Shown here one piece after another: positions 37,887-46,812 of a stretch of 64,000 bases of DNA (its first letter is position 1; every line of letters starts with the position of its first letter). The notes under the pieces were generated by a model, which worked only from the letters and a program-made list of their open reading frames with translations, did not search any database and was not told where the DNA came from. The stretch comes from Salinicola rhizosphaerae. GTDB taxonomy: Bacteria; Pseudomonadota; Gammaproteobacteria; Pseudomonadales; Halomonadaceae. Both the position numbers and the translations under genes were made by a program. The DNA lies in assembly GCF_014652715.1 (NCBI RefSeq), contig NZ_BMZI01000004.1:309161-373160 (forward strand), written 5' to 3'.

Positions 37887-38894
37887 ATGCATCCAAAGAC
37901 TTTGCTCTATGCGCTCAGCCTGACAGCCGGCCTGATGGTCGTGAGCAGCGGAGCCCAGGCACGCGATATCAAGGTGGGGCATTTCGGTGCACCCGGCAAA
38001 GCCTTCGACCAGGGTGTCCAGGTCTTCATCGACAAGCTCGATGAACTCTCAAACGGTGAGATGACCGCGACCGACTATCCTGGCGGGCAGTTAGGTAACG
38101 AGTCTCAGGAGATCGCATCGCTGCGAGGGGGGTTGCAAGAGGTTTTCATTACCTCCTCGACCAACATGATTCGCTTCAGCCCCAAATTCCAGCTGATCGA
38201 CCTGCCATTTCTATTCGACAACGATGCCGAGGCCGACAAGGTATTGCTGGGACCGATCGGCGACGACATTCTTGGCGGCTTGGACGGCACTGGGTTGCAT
38301 GGGTTGACTTTCTGGGACAACGGTTTCCGGGATCTGAGTAACTCGCAGCATCCGATTACTCAGCTCAGCGATTTCGAGGGGCTGGATTTCCGCGTCATCG
38401 GCGAGCCAATTTTCGTGGATACTTTCAAGGCACTCGGCGCCAATCCCGTGCCGCTACCGTTCCCGGAGATCTACTCGGCGCTGGAAACCGGGACCGTCGA
38501 TGGTCAGGACAATCCGCTACTGACGGTGCGCGATGTCAATTTCTTCGAGGTGCAGGATTACCTCACGGACTCCAAGCATGCCTATTCGGCCATGGTCGTT
38601 CTGGTTGGCCAGCCTTTCTGGAATCAGCTGAGCGACGCGCAGAAGGCGATTGTGCAGCAGGCCGCCGAGGAAGCCGGACAGGCTCAGCGGCAGATCATGC
38701 GCAAGGCTGTCTCCGGTGCCAAGGCATTCCTGGCCGGGAAGGGAGGCATGGAGGTCGACAGTTTCGATGCCGCTGCGCGGAAGGCGATCCGCAAAGCCGT
38801 GCAACCGGTCATCGATGGCGTCATCAACGATGACAATCGCGACCTCTATCAGCAAATTCAGCAGACGCTGAGTGACATGCGTCAGCCATCCTGA
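37887..38894 (+). CDS. TRAP transporter substrate-binding protein (DctP)
   Basis: This is a 335-residue DctP-type binding protein. The signal peptide ends after GAQA around residue 25. The mature part shows KVGHFGAPGKAFDQGVQVF, YPGGQLGNE, FLFDNDAEADK and a conserved ligand-contact arginine in DFRVIG near 170. It is the first gene of the dctPQM operon and faces the kinase and dehydrogenase genes, so its ligand is probably their substrate. Sialic-acid and C4-acid ligands are possible for this family, but polyol-type is the inference from context. Confidence 0.93.
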   Translation: MHPKTLLYALSLTAGLMVVSSGAQARDIKVGHFGAPGKAFDQGVQVFIDKLDELSNGEMTATDYPGGQLGNESQEIASLRGGLQEVFITSSTNMIRFSPKFQLIDLPFLFDNDAEADKVLLGPIGDDILGGLDGTGLHGLTFWDNGFRDLSNSQHPITQLSDFEGLDFRVIGEPIFVDTFKALGANPVPLPFPEIYSALETGTVDGQDNPLLTVRDVNFFEVQDYLTDSKHAYSAMVVLVGQPFWNQLSDAQKAIVQQAAEEAGQAQRQIMRKAVSGAKAFLAGKGGMEVDSFDAAARKAIRKAVQPVIDGVINDDNRDLYQQIQQTLSDMRQPS

Positions 38895-38899
38895 CCGTG

Positions 38900-38925
38900 C
38901 TCGGGCGCCGGTACCGGCGCCCGAG
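38900..38925 (+). promoter_or_regulatory. GC-rich palindromic hairpin after dctP
   Basis: CTCGGGCGCCGG (38900-38911) and CCGGCGCCCGAG (38914-38925) with TA between, followed by GCTTCGTTT. It is between the binding protein and membrane genes and may act as a partial terminator or mRNA stabiliser. Confidence 0.75.
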
Positions 38926-38966
38926 GCTTCGTTTCACGTATTGACGCGCCATTTGCAAGGTCCTAG

Positions 38967-39521
38967 ATGTCGACTCTTCTTTTGCGCCGACTCTCCGAAG
39001 GAGTGTTGGCTCTCGTTATGTTCATCATGGTGATCATGGTCTTCGCCAATGTCTGCCTGCGCTTCTTCGGCAGTGGCTTCGTGGCCACCGAAGAGCTGTC
39101 CCGAATCTTGCTCGGCGGGCTGATCTTCACGGGTGCTGTCGTGGCGCTGGCCCAAGGCCGGCACATCGCCATGCCGCTGGTGATAGAACGGCTGCCGCTT
39201 GGTCTGCGTCGACTAGTGGTCCTGGCCGGCGGACTGCTGATGCTCTACTGCGATTGGCTGCTGGTAGCGGGTGCCTGGGCCCAGGTGGAAATCAACCTCG
39301 GTAGCGACTACCCGCTGACCGGCCTGCCACAGTCGATTCCTTATGTGACCGGCACTATCGCCGGCGTGCTGCTGGCGCTGGTGACACTTTACAAGCTGGG
39401 TCGGATGCTGATGGGGCGTACCGCGCCTGAGCGCTGCTTCGCCGCCGACGATGAGCCCGCCACCGCCGCCAATGGCGATGAAAATCGGCTCGAGAAGCAG
39501 GCCAGAGGATTCGAGTCATGA
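38967..39521 (+). CDS. TRAP transporter small permease (DctQ)
   Basis: This is a 184-residue membrane protein with four helices and the DctQ-type start MSTLLLRRLSEGVLALVMFI, EELSRILLGGLIFTGAVVAL, and ITTLG-like end segment GTIAGVLLALVTLYKLGR. It bridges DctP and DctM. The C-terminus is polar and variable. It overlaps the large permease gene by four bases (ATGA). Confidence 0.92.
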   Translation: MSTLLLRRLSEGVLALVMFIMVIMVFANVCLRFFGSGFVATEELSRILLGGLIFTGAVVALAQGRHIAMPLVIERLPLGLRRLVVLAGGLLMLYCDWLLVAGAWAQVEINLGSDYPLTGLPQSIPYVTGTIAGVLLALVTLYKLGRMLMGRTAPERCFAADDEPATAANGDENRLEKQARGFES

Positions 39522-40795
39522 TCGTTGCAACCTTCATTCTCGTGCTGATCGGCTGCATCGTGCTGGGTATTCCGGTGGCATGGTCGCTGATCGCGGCGGC
39601 CATTGCCCTGATGTTGAAGATCGATTTTTTCAACGCTCAGATCGTGGCCCAGAACATGATTCACGGCACCGATAACTTCATTTTGCTGGCCATCCCATTT
39701 TTCATCCTGGCCGGAGAGCTGATGAACCGTGGCGGACTGTCGAGGCATATCATCGAGGTGGCCATGGCGCTATTCGGTCACGTGCGTGGCGGGCTCGGCT
39801 ACGTAGGTATCGTCGCTGCGCTGATCATGGCCTCGCTGTCGGGTTCGGCCATAGCCGACAGTGCCGCACTGGCGGCAATTCTCGTGCCGATGATGCGGAT
39901 GGCAGGATACCCCGAGGGCAAGAGTGGCGGGCTGCTCGCGGCGGGTGGTGTCATTGCCCCGATTTTGCCTCCCTCGATCGCGCTGGTCGTGTTCGGGGCG
40001 ATCGCCAATATCTCGATCACCGGACTGTTCATGGCGAGTATCGTGCCGGGTCTGCTGATGGCGGCTGCTCTGGCCGCCGTCTGGGGTTTTCACGCACGCA
40101 ACAAGCAGTACGAGACCTTCGACAAGCCCGACCGACGAACACTCTGGCGCATCATCGGCAAAGGGCTACCGGCGCTGGTGCTGCCGTTCATCATCATCGG
40201 TGGCATGCGACTGGGTATCTTCACGCCGACCGAGGCCTCGGTGATTGCCGTCGCCTATGCGACGATCGTGGGCGCCCTTGTCTATCGCGAGCTGGATATA
40301 AAAGGGTTCTACGGCGCGCTGGTAGAGTCAGGAAAGACCGCTGCCGTGGTGATGTTTCTGGTCGGAGCGTCGATGATCTCCGCCTGGCTCGTCTCGATCG
40401 CCAACCTGCCGGCGGAGATCGTCGAGGCATTGGCGCCACTCATGGACAGTCCGCGACTGCTGCTGGCCGCTATCCTGATCCTCACGCTGCTGCTCGGTAT
40501 GGTGCTCGATTTCACGCCGCTGATGCTGATCCTGATGCCGATCATGATTCCGCTTTGTCAGGCAGCACATATCGATCTGACCTACTTCGGCGTGGTGTTC
40601 ATCATGGCGGGCGCGCTCGGCATGCTGACGCCGCCGGTGGGCAACGTGCTCAACGTCGTTGCCGGCGTCGCCCGCATCCGTATCGATCGCATTATCACCG
40701 GTGTCATGCCGTTTCTTGTCGCGGAGATCATCATCCTCGCGCTGCTGGTGCTGTTCCCGGCGTTGGTGATGGTGCCTTTCTCCTGGCTGCATTGA
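39518..40795 (+). CDS. TRAP transporter large permease (DctM)
   Basis: This is a 425-residue membrane protein with about 12 helices. It shows the family's AIPFFILAGELMNRGGLSRH near 66 and GSAIADSAALAAILVPMM near 106, and ends with the typical LTPPVGNVLNVVAGVARI near 372. It is the sodium-driven transport subunit. The ATG overlaps the dctQ stop. The spacer after it holds a small hairpin (40804-40819). Confidence 0.94.
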   Translation: MIVATFILVLIGCIVLGIPVAWSLIAAAIALMLKIDFFNAQIVAQNMIHGTDNFILLAIPFFILAGELMNRGGLSRHIIEVAMALFGHVRGGLGYVGIVAALIMASLSGSAIADSAALAAILVPMMRMAGYPEGKSGGLLAAGGVIAPILPPSIALVVFGAIANISITGLFMASIVPGLLMAAALAAVWGFHARNKQYETFDKPDRRTLWRIIGKGLPALVLPFIIIGGMRLGIFTPTEASVIAVAYATIVGALVYRELDIKGFYGALVESGKTAAVVMFLVGASMISAWLVSIANLPAEIVEALAPLMDSPRLLLAAILILTLLLGMVLDFTPLMLILMPIMIPLCQAAHIDLTYFGVVFIMAGALGMLTPPVGNVLNVVAGVARIRIDRIITGVMPFLVAEIIILALLVLFPALVMVPFSWLH

Positions 40796-40803
40796 GCCAG
40801 GTT

Positions 40804-40819
40804 CGCACCCAGTGGTGCG
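40804..40819 (+). promoter_or_regulatory. Small hairpin after dctM
   Basis: CGCACC (40804-40809) and GGTGCG (40814-40819), loop CAGT, no T-run. It is in the 72-bp gap to the glutamine amidotransferase gene and may reduce read-through. Confidence 0.4.
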
Positions 40820-40867
40820 GATATGGCCTGACTGTCGCCCCGTCGTCGCTATCGAGGAGCCTTACTC

Positions 40868-41560
40868 ATGACACTTCGCGTCCATTACCTGCAGAATCTG
40901 GCCACGGCGGGTGTCGGGAACATAGCCGACTGGGCGGGTCGCCAGGGACATATCCTTGCGGGAACCGCGCTCGACGCCGGCGAATCGCTACCTGCGCTGA
41001 GTACCTTCGATCTGCTGATCGTACTGGGAGGCGTGCCGGGAGAATGTCGTTCGTGGATCAATGACGAGATCGCCTTCATTCGCCGTGCCATCGATGCTGG
41101 CAAGGGTGTCCTCGGAATCTGTCTGGGGTCGCAACTTATCGCCGAGGCGCTGGGTGGAAAGCTGATACCGCACTTGCACGCCGAATCCGGCTGGTGGCCC
41201 GTCACGCTGCGCACCGAAGCGCAGGATGAGCCGCTGCTGGAAGGTGTGGCCGAAGAAACTCGGCTGTTCTTCTTCCACCGTAATACTTTTACCTTGCCCG
41301 AGGGTGCGCGCTGGCTGGCGACGTCCCCAGGCTGCGCCCATCAGATGATGGCATATGGTGATCGCGTGCTAGCGATTCAGGCACATCCTGAAATGCAGGC
41401 CGAGGGTGTCGCCTATCTAGCATGCGAGAAAGTGGATCAGTTACCCGCCGGTCCTTTTCACGCCCTGTGCCCCGCGGACAGCAGTGCTTCTGCGGATCTT
41501 GCCAACGCCGAACGGACACTGCATCGAATTCTCGACAATCTGTCTCGCGCACTGGCCTGA
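40868..41560 (+). CDS. Class I glutamine amidotransferase-like protein
   Basis: This is a 230-residue GATase1-fold protein. The catalytic triad is complete: C85 in GICLGSQL, H173 and E175 in QAHPEM. GATase1 proteins with this layout act as glutaminases or gamma-glutamyl hydrolases, such as PuuD. GAGGAG precedes the ATG. It follows the TRAP operon in the same direction and faces the DeoR-type regulator gene, so it may belong to the cluster, but its reaction there is not clear. Confidence 0.85.
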   Translation: MTLRVHYLQNLATAGVGNIADWAGRQGHILAGTALDAGESLPALSTFDLLIVLGGVPGECRSWINDEIAFIRRAIDAGKGVLGICLGSQLIAEALGGKLIPHLHAESGWWPVTLRTEAQDEPLLEGVAEETRLFFFHRNTFTLPEGARWLATSPGCAHQMMAYGDRVLAIQAHPEMQAEGVAYLACEKVDQLPAGPFHALCPADSSASADLANAERTLHRILDNLSRALA

Positions 41561-41588
41561 ACGCTTGGCGGGCCGGCGAGGACCTCGT

Positions 41589-42350
41589 TCACGCCTCGGC
41601 AACGTAGAGTTCGACGCCCGCTTCATCCAGCGCTCGTGCTAGCTCGGGCGTGGGTGCTCGATCAACGACAAGGCGGTCGATGCGGGCCAGTGGAAAGATC
41701 TGGAACAGTGCACGGCGATCCAGTTTGGAGCCATCGGCGATCACGGTCAGCGAACTGGCCTGAGCGACCATGGCGCGAGCGACGTCGGCTTCCTCCAACG
41801 AAAAATCCATCGCGCCATCGCGATCCAGCGCGCCGACGGTAATCACCGCATGTTCGGCGTTGAAGCGTCGAATCTGATCCAGCGCCAGTGTGCCGAGGTT
41901 TTCATCCGCATCGGCATGATATTCGCCGCCAATGGTGAAAACCCGATGCCCGGTCGACCCTAGCGTGCCGGCAATCTGCAGCGAGTTTGTGATAATGGTC
42001 ATTGGCTGCTTGCCCGCAAGCGCGCGCGCGAACATCAGCGTCGTGGTCCCGGTATCGATGAATAGACTGTCGCCTGCTCGGAACAGCGAGGCTGCATGGC
42101 GAGCAATCATCTGCTTCTCGCTAGCGTGTTCGTGCAAACGCGTCTGGAAGGCGTTTTCACGATCCCCGGCCGGCGGCAGGGACGCACCGCCGTGAAACTT
42201 TTCCAGGAGGCCCTGATCTGCCAGCGCGTTGAGGTCTCGACGAATGGTTTCCTGGGACGCCTGCATGATATCGGCCAGCTCGCTGACCGAGGCGCGCTCG
42301 CGCATTCTCAAGGTGTCCATGATTCTCTGATGGCGGTCGCTCGGGCGCAT
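41589..42350 (-). CDS. DeoR/GlpR-family transcriptional regulator
   Basis: This is a 253-residue DeoR-family repressor. The N-terminal winged helix contains QRIMDTLRMRERASVSELAD and SQETIRRDLNALADQGLLEKFHGGA; the sensor domain shows DTGTTTLMFARAL near 95 and TITNSLQIAG near 116, the sugar-phosphate-type effector loop. I prefer ATG 42350 (MRPSDRHQ), with AAGGAC upstream by seven bases; an ATG at 42356 is nearly equal. It lies at the edge of the kinase/TRAP cluster, downstream of an MFS gene, and likely controls the cluster as GlpR does; inference. Confidence 0.88.
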   Translation of the reverse strand: MRPSDRHQRIMDTLRMRERASVSELADIMQASQETIRRDLNALADQGLLEKFHGGASLPPAGDRENAFQTRLHEHASEKQMIARHAASLFRAGDSLFIDTGTTTLMFARALAGKQPMTIITNSLQIAGTLGSTGHRVFTIGGEYHADADENLGTLALDQIRRFNAEHAVITVGALDRDGAMDFSLEEADVARAMVAQASSLTVIADGSKLDRRALFQIFPLARIDRLVVDRAPTPELARALDEAGVELYVAEA

Positions 42351-42447
42351 GTGCATGTCCTTGCTGGCTGGCGGCGTCGATCTTTCCACCTTACCAGCAA
42401 AACCACAAATAACCGGCAATAAATGACCGATCGATTTTCCTTGGTAA

Positions 42448-43641
42448 TTATCTGGCGTTGGCTGATACCGGCTGACGTCTGTGGCTCGACGTGCCCAGCC
42501 CGACTGCCATGAGCACCACCACCAGCGGTAGCAGGCAGAGGTTGAGCCACTGCCAGCCGAGCCAGGCGTTGAGCGGTCCGGCGAGTAGTGCCGAGAGCGT
42601 CGTCATCGAAAACACCGCACAGTCGTTGATCGCTTGTACCCTTGGCGCTTCTTGAGCCGAGTGGGTTGTGGTCAACCAGGCGCTGGCGGGCAGAAAGACG
42701 AAGTTCCAGCCCAATCCGAGAAGCAGCAGACCGATCCCGAAGGCCCAGAGCGCCGGTGCCAGCAGCGCGCAGATGATGCTCGCGAGCAGGCATACGGCGC
42801 CGAGCGCAATCATCCGCGCATGGCCGAAGCGACGGGTGAGTCGACCGGTGAAAAACGAGGGCGCGAACATGGCCAGCATGTGCCACTGAATGACATTCGC
42901 GACCTGGTCAAAGGCGTGCCCCGCCTGCGTCATGGCGAGCGGTGTCGCGGTCATGGCCAGGTTCATCACGGTGTAGCCGAGCGTGGCGCTGACGATGGCT
43001 GCCAGTCGTTGTCGATGATTTCCCGGCGTGGTTCGGCGGTCGGCAGTCGCGACCGGGTTCGCCGGGCGCGCGGGAAATCTCAGCGTCGATAGCACGATCA
43101 GGGCCGTCACGTAGAGTCCCCCGAGACCGATGAACGCTCCCATGAAATCGATCTCGAACCAGTGGCGCGAGTGTCGAGCCAACCATGGCCCGGTGAAGGC
43201 GGCGATCACGCCACCAGCCATGACCAGCGCCAGGGCAGCATCTCGGCGTCGAGCATCGACGAGTTCGATGGCCGCGAAGCGATAGAGCATACCCGCCCCG
43301 ATGCTGATGCCGATGGCGAACGTGCCGGCGTTGAACAGCCAGAATCGCATCGACGTCAGGGCGAAGATGCAGATCGCGATACCTGAAAGGCCGATGACGT
43401 TGGCGAGCATAAAAGTGCGCTTGCGCCCGAGTCGTGCCGTGAGCCAGCCGGCCGGTAGAGTGGCTGCGGTGAGTCCCAGCAGCTGCGCGGCAACGGGCAG
43501 GGTGATCCAGTCGGCATTCGGTGTCAGGCGGCTGCCGATAAGTGGATTGATGGCGATCAGCAGTACGTTGCCGCTGATCAGCAGGGCCTGACACAGGGTC
43601 AGTGCCCAGACGGCAAAAGGTAGGCGGGCGGGGCTTGTCAT
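42448..43641 (-). CDS. MFS transporter
   Basis: This is a 397-residue Major Facilitator Superfamily protein with 12 hydrophobic segments. It has the cytosolic loop AGWLTARLGRKRTFML between helices 2 and 3, the usual MFS motif A position. A second repeat begins near residue 210 with RLAAIVSATLGYTVMN. The substrate is unknown; it looks like a drug/metabolite exporter. It overlaps the GlxA-type regulator's stop by ATGA, so it is co-transcribed with that gene. Confidence 0.9.
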   Translation of the reverse strand: MTSPARLPFAVWALTLCQALLISGNVLLIAINPLIGSRLTPNADWITLPVAAQLLGLTAATLPAGWLTARLGRKRTFMLANVIGLSGIAICIFALTSMRFWLFNAGTFAIGISIGAGMLYRFAAIELVDARRRDAALALVMAGGVIAAFTGPWLARHSRHWFEIDFMGAFIGLGGLYVTALIVLSTLRFPARPANPVATADRRTTPGNHRQRLAAIVSATLGYTVMNLAMTATPLAMTQAGHAFDQVANVIQWHMLAMFAPSFFTGRLTRRFGHARMIALGAVCLLASIICALLAPALWAFGIGLLLLGLGWNFVFLPASAWLTTTHSAQEAPRVQAINDCAVFSMTTLSALLAGPLNAWLGWQWLNLCLLPLVVVLMAVGLGTSSHRRQPVSANAR

Positions 43642-44606
43642 CGTGATCTCGTTTCCTGCGTTGTACCGAAGCGGGCCCGATAGACGCTGGGTGCCAGGCC
43701 ATAGCGGCGCTGAAACAAGCGGCGCAGCTGCTCTGGGCCTCCCAACCGACAGTGCTCGGCGATGCGCGCCAGTGGCGCACTGCCCTCGGACAGCATCTGG
43801 CGAGCGCTCTCCAGACGCAGCCGAGTAAGGAATTCACCTGGCGTCATCGCCAGCTGCTCGCGGAAGAGGCGCTGAAAGTGTCTGGGCGTGACCGCGAGCG
43901 CCTCCGCCAGCGTTTCGAGATCCCAATCCGACAGCGGATCTGCCAGCACGCAATCTATCAGGGTCCGGAGCCGGCCTCGGCTTTCTAGCTGGCAGCGCAT
44001 TCCCTCGCTGAATTGAGCCTGATCCCCCGGGCGGTGCAGAAACATCACCAGTTCTCGAGCGACTCGGCTCGCCAGAGTTTCACCGTGATCTCGAGCGACG
44101 AGCGCCAGCGCGAGATCGATCCCCGCCGTCACACCGGCGCTGGTATAGATGCCACCGCTTTCGCGGTAGAGCGCATCGGCCTCGACGCGCACCGCCGGGA
44201 AGGCCGAGGCCAGTCGTTCGGCCTGACGCCAGTGCGTGGTGATTCGTCGGCCGTCCAGCACCCCGGTGCGAGCAAGCGCAAAGGCGCCGGTGCAGATCGA
44301 GCCGACGCGCGGCGTCTGCGCGATCCGCCTGGCGAGCGTATCGATGAACGCGTCACTCAGCGCATGGACGCCATGCCCGCCGGCGATCAGCAAGGTATCG
44401 CCCGCGTCGGTGTCTGCGAGCGCGTCGGTCGCCAGCAGGGTCATGCCGCCATTGGTGCAAACGGGGCCGGGCGTCTCGGCCAGCAGCCGCAGTCGGTAGC
44501 AGTGGCGTTCGGCTTCCTCGTTGGCACTGGCGAAGACCTGCCACGGTCCACTGGCGTCGAGCAGTTGGCAGCCGGGGTAGATGAGGATATCGGTCGTTTC
44601 AGGCAT
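43638..44606 (-). CDS. GlxA-family AraC-type transcriptional regulator
   Basis: This is a 322-residue regulator. Residues 1-180 are a DJ-1/PfpI-like amidase fold (ILIYPGCQLLDASGPWQVF, and GSICTGAFALARTGVLDGR with a nucleophile-elbow cysteine). Residues 210-320 hold two AraC helix-turn-helix units (TPRHFQRLFREQLAMTPGEF and RLFQRRYGLAPSVYR). The start at ATG 44606 gives the standard length for the family; the frame runs on to 44723. It is the first gene of an operon with the MFS gene. Confidence 0.9.
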   Translation of the reverse strand: MPETTDILIYPGCQLLDASGPWQVFASANEEAERHCYRLRLLAETPGPVCTNGGMTLLATDALADTDAGDTLLIAGGHGVHALSDAFIDTLARRIAQTPRVGSICTGAFALARTGVLDGRRITTHWRQAERLASAFPAVRVEADALYRESGGIYTSAGVTAGIDLALALVARDHGETLASRVARELVMFLHRPGDQAQFSEGMRCQLESRGRLRTLIDCVLADPLSDWDLETLAEALAVTPRHFQRLFREQLAMTPGEFLTRLRLESARQMLSEGSAPLARIAEHCRLGGPEQLRRLFQRRYGLAPSVYRARFGTTQETRSR

Positions 44607-44853
44607 GGCGCCGCTCTCTGAAGTGATGCCAGCAGTGTGCGGAGCCTGTCGGACGTCGGCAAGGACAGCTATGCCACCAAAAACGACATGGTGTTGGGTC
44701 GCGTGCACGTTGTCTTTCGCCATTCTTTGGTCGAAGTCACCACGATTTGTCTAGATCGTGGCATTTCCGTCTAGCGTCTTGAGGATTATGATTATCGGCT
44801 CATTGATAACAGGCTAATTAAAATTGGCCCGACGAGACATCGAGGAGCGTGCT

Positions 44854-46206
44854 ATGCCAAGCGGAGCGAATGATTCCCCGGAAGCCAGGGTCGCCGGAGA
44901 CAAGCGCAGCCTGATGCGCCGTCTTCCCATGCCCATGCTGGCCGCCATCGCGGCATCGATGGCAGCGCCACAGGTCGCCCAGGCCTACTCGGCGTTTGCA
45001 CCGGATTCGCCCTATATGTTCGGCGACTGGGGCGGGAATCGGACGGCGCTCGAGGACGCCGGTGTCAGTTTCGATTTCGACTACGTCGGCGAGATGGGTT
45101 CGATCCTCGATGGCGGCTATCGCGATAGCCACGTGACCAAGTATTCGGATCAGTTTGCGGTCGGCGCCAACTTCGACCTCGAGCGGCTGTTGAGCATCCC
45201 GGACGCGGAGTTTCAGATCACGGTGACCAACCGTAATGGCCATAGTGTCAATGACCGCTTGAGCGATCCGAACGCGACCGTTGGCGGCTCCTCTGTGCAG
45301 GAAGTCCAGGGGCGGGGACCGGTCACTCGGCTCACGCAATTCTGGTACCGCCAGCGTTTTTTCGATGACGCATTGGTGGTCAAGCTGGGGCGTATTCCCT
45401 TCGGCGATGACTTCGCCACCATCGACAGCAATTTCCAGAACCTGGCCTTCGGTGGCGCCCAGCCTGGCAACTGGGGTAACAACATCTACAACTGGCCGAT
45501 CGCGCAGTGGGCGGCGGTGGTCCGTGCCAACATGACGCCCCAGTGGTATGCCCAGATCGGCGCCTTCAACCTCAACGACAGCAACCTCGACAACGACAAC
45601 GGCTTCGATCTGCGTACCAGCGGTACGCAAGGCACACTGTTCCCGGTCGAGCTGGGCTATACGCCGACCCTGAACGGCATGGCCGGGGCCTACAAGCTCG
45701 GGTTCTACACTCAGAATGTCGAAAACCGCGCCTACGGCGAGGGCCCGGATACCCGCACCAGCGACACCAATACCGGGCTTTACTATGTCGTTCGACAGCA
45801 GGTCACGACCCGTGGCGGTAGTGCTGATCGCGGCCTGACACTGTTCAGCATGGGTGACACCAATAACGGCGATACCGCCGGCATCGACCGCTACCTCTCC
45901 ATCGGCGCCACCTACCAGGGGCCATTCGATGCGCGCCCGCAGGACGATGCCGGCATCGGGTTGGCCTATCTCCACGTCAATGACGACGTCAACGATTCGG
46001 TCGACTACGCCAACGCCACGCCGGCGGGGTCGCTGTCGCCGCTGCCGCGTCAGGGGCACGAGTACGACGCCGAGGTGTACTACAGCGTCAACCTGACGAA
46101 CTATCTGACGCTGCGGCCGAACCTTCAGTACGTCGTCAATCCCTCGGCGGTCGACTCGGTCGACAATGCCTGGGTCTTGGGTACGACGGTCAAGGCGAGT
46201 TTCTGA
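44854..46206 (+). CDS. OprB-type carbohydrate-selective porin
   Basis: This is a 450-residue outer-membrane beta-barrel porin of the OprB family. A long N-terminus ends in a signal peptide with cleavage near AQA before YSAFAPDS (about residue 45). The mature part begins with the family's GDWGGNRTALEDAGV, and shows KLGRIPFGDDF near 180. The last residues TVKASF end in F, the outer-membrane sorting signature. GAGGAG precedes the ATG by about six bases. No sugar transporter gene lies next to it, so the sugar is unknown. Confidence 0.9.
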   Translation: MPSGANDSPEARVAGDKRSLMRRLPMPMLAAIAASMAAPQVAQAYSAFAPDSPYMFGDWGGNRTALEDAGVSFDFDYVGEMGSILDGGYRDSHVTKYSDQFAVGANFDLERLLSIPDAEFQITVTNRNGHSVNDRLSDPNATVGGSSVQEVQGRGPVTRLTQFWYRQRFFDDALVVKLGRIPFGDDFATIDSNFQNLAFGGAQPGNWGNNIYNWPIAQWAAVVRANMTPQWYAQIGAFNLNDSNLDNDNGFDLRTSGTQGTLFPVELGYTPTLNGMAGAYKLGFYTQNVENRAYGEGPDTRTSDTNTGLYYVVRQQVTTRGGSADRGLTLFSMGDTNNGDTAGIDRYLSIGATYQGPFDARPQDDAGIGLAYLHVNDDVNDSVDYANATPAGSLSPLPRQGHEYDAEVYYSVNLTNYLTLRPNLQYVVNPSAVDSVDNAWVLGTTVKASF

Positions 46207-46297
46207 AATCGCTCGCCATTAGCCTGCTAAACAGGTGGCGGAGTCGGCGAAGGTAGACCAAAGTGGAAGGGCACGCTTTCACGATAAGGAGATCATC

Positions 46298-46717
46298 ATG
46301 CAGCTCATGGGCGTTCACCACGCTGCCATCGCCACTCACGACATGGAAAAGCTGACGCATTTTTACCGCGACAAACTGGGTATGCGTCAGCACGCCTCGA
46401 AAACCAACTGGCTCGATACCGGTCACGGATTCAGTCTGCATCTCATGCCATCGGACGAACCGCCGGCGCCGGTCGACCCCTCTCGCCACGTGGCTTTTCA
46501 GGTCGCGTCGCTGGGCGAATGCGCGGCATACCTGCTCGACAAGGGACTGACGCCGTATCAGCTCACCAACGAGCAGAAACGTCACGATGTCACCTCCACC
46601 GAAGACCCGCTGAAAGAGGGGATCGGCACGCTGTTTCTTGATGACCCCGAGGGCAACACCATCGAATTCGTCGAGCGAGAGCGCGGTATTTTTGCCGATT
46701 ACGACGACGGCTACTGA
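46298..46717 (+). CDS. VOC-fold (glyoxalase/bleomycin-resistance-like) protein
   Basis: This is a 139-residue VOC protein. It begins MQLMGVHHAAIATHDMEKL, with HFYRDKLGM, and ends LFLDDPEGNTIEFVER. The candidate metal ligands are H8, the H in the HLMPSDE segment, and the final E in IEFVE. AAGGAG lies seven bases before ATG 46298; the open frame continues upstream but has no ribosome site. It follows the porin gene by 91 bp on the same strand. The substrate is unknown. Confidence 0.83.
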   Translation: MQLMGVHHAAIATHDMEKLTHFYRDKLGMRQHASKTNWLDTGHGFSLHLMPSDEPPAPVDPSRHVAFQVASLGECAAYLLDKGLTPYQLTNEQKRHDVTSTEDPLKEGIGTLFLDDPEGNTIEFVERERGIFADYDDGY

Positions 46718-46741
46718 GCTCGGCTGGCTTTCCGGCGATAA

Positions 46742-46771
46742 ACGAACGGCTGCCCATAGGCAGCCGTTCGT
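46742..46771. terminator. Convergent hairpin terminator
   Basis: ACGAACGGCTGCC (46742-46754) and GGCAGCCGTTCGT (46759-46771), loop CATA, between the VOC gene (+) and tctA (-). T-rich on the minus-strand side. Confidence 0.8.
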
Positions 46772-46812
46772 GATTGGGAGTGATGTCTGCCGCGTCGGCG
46801 ATTCGTCGATTG

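Noticed and set aside
44818-46059. Long open frame (413 codons) antisense to the OprB-type porin gene
   Set aside because: Composition and lack of any family motif mark it as a shadow of the porin gene.
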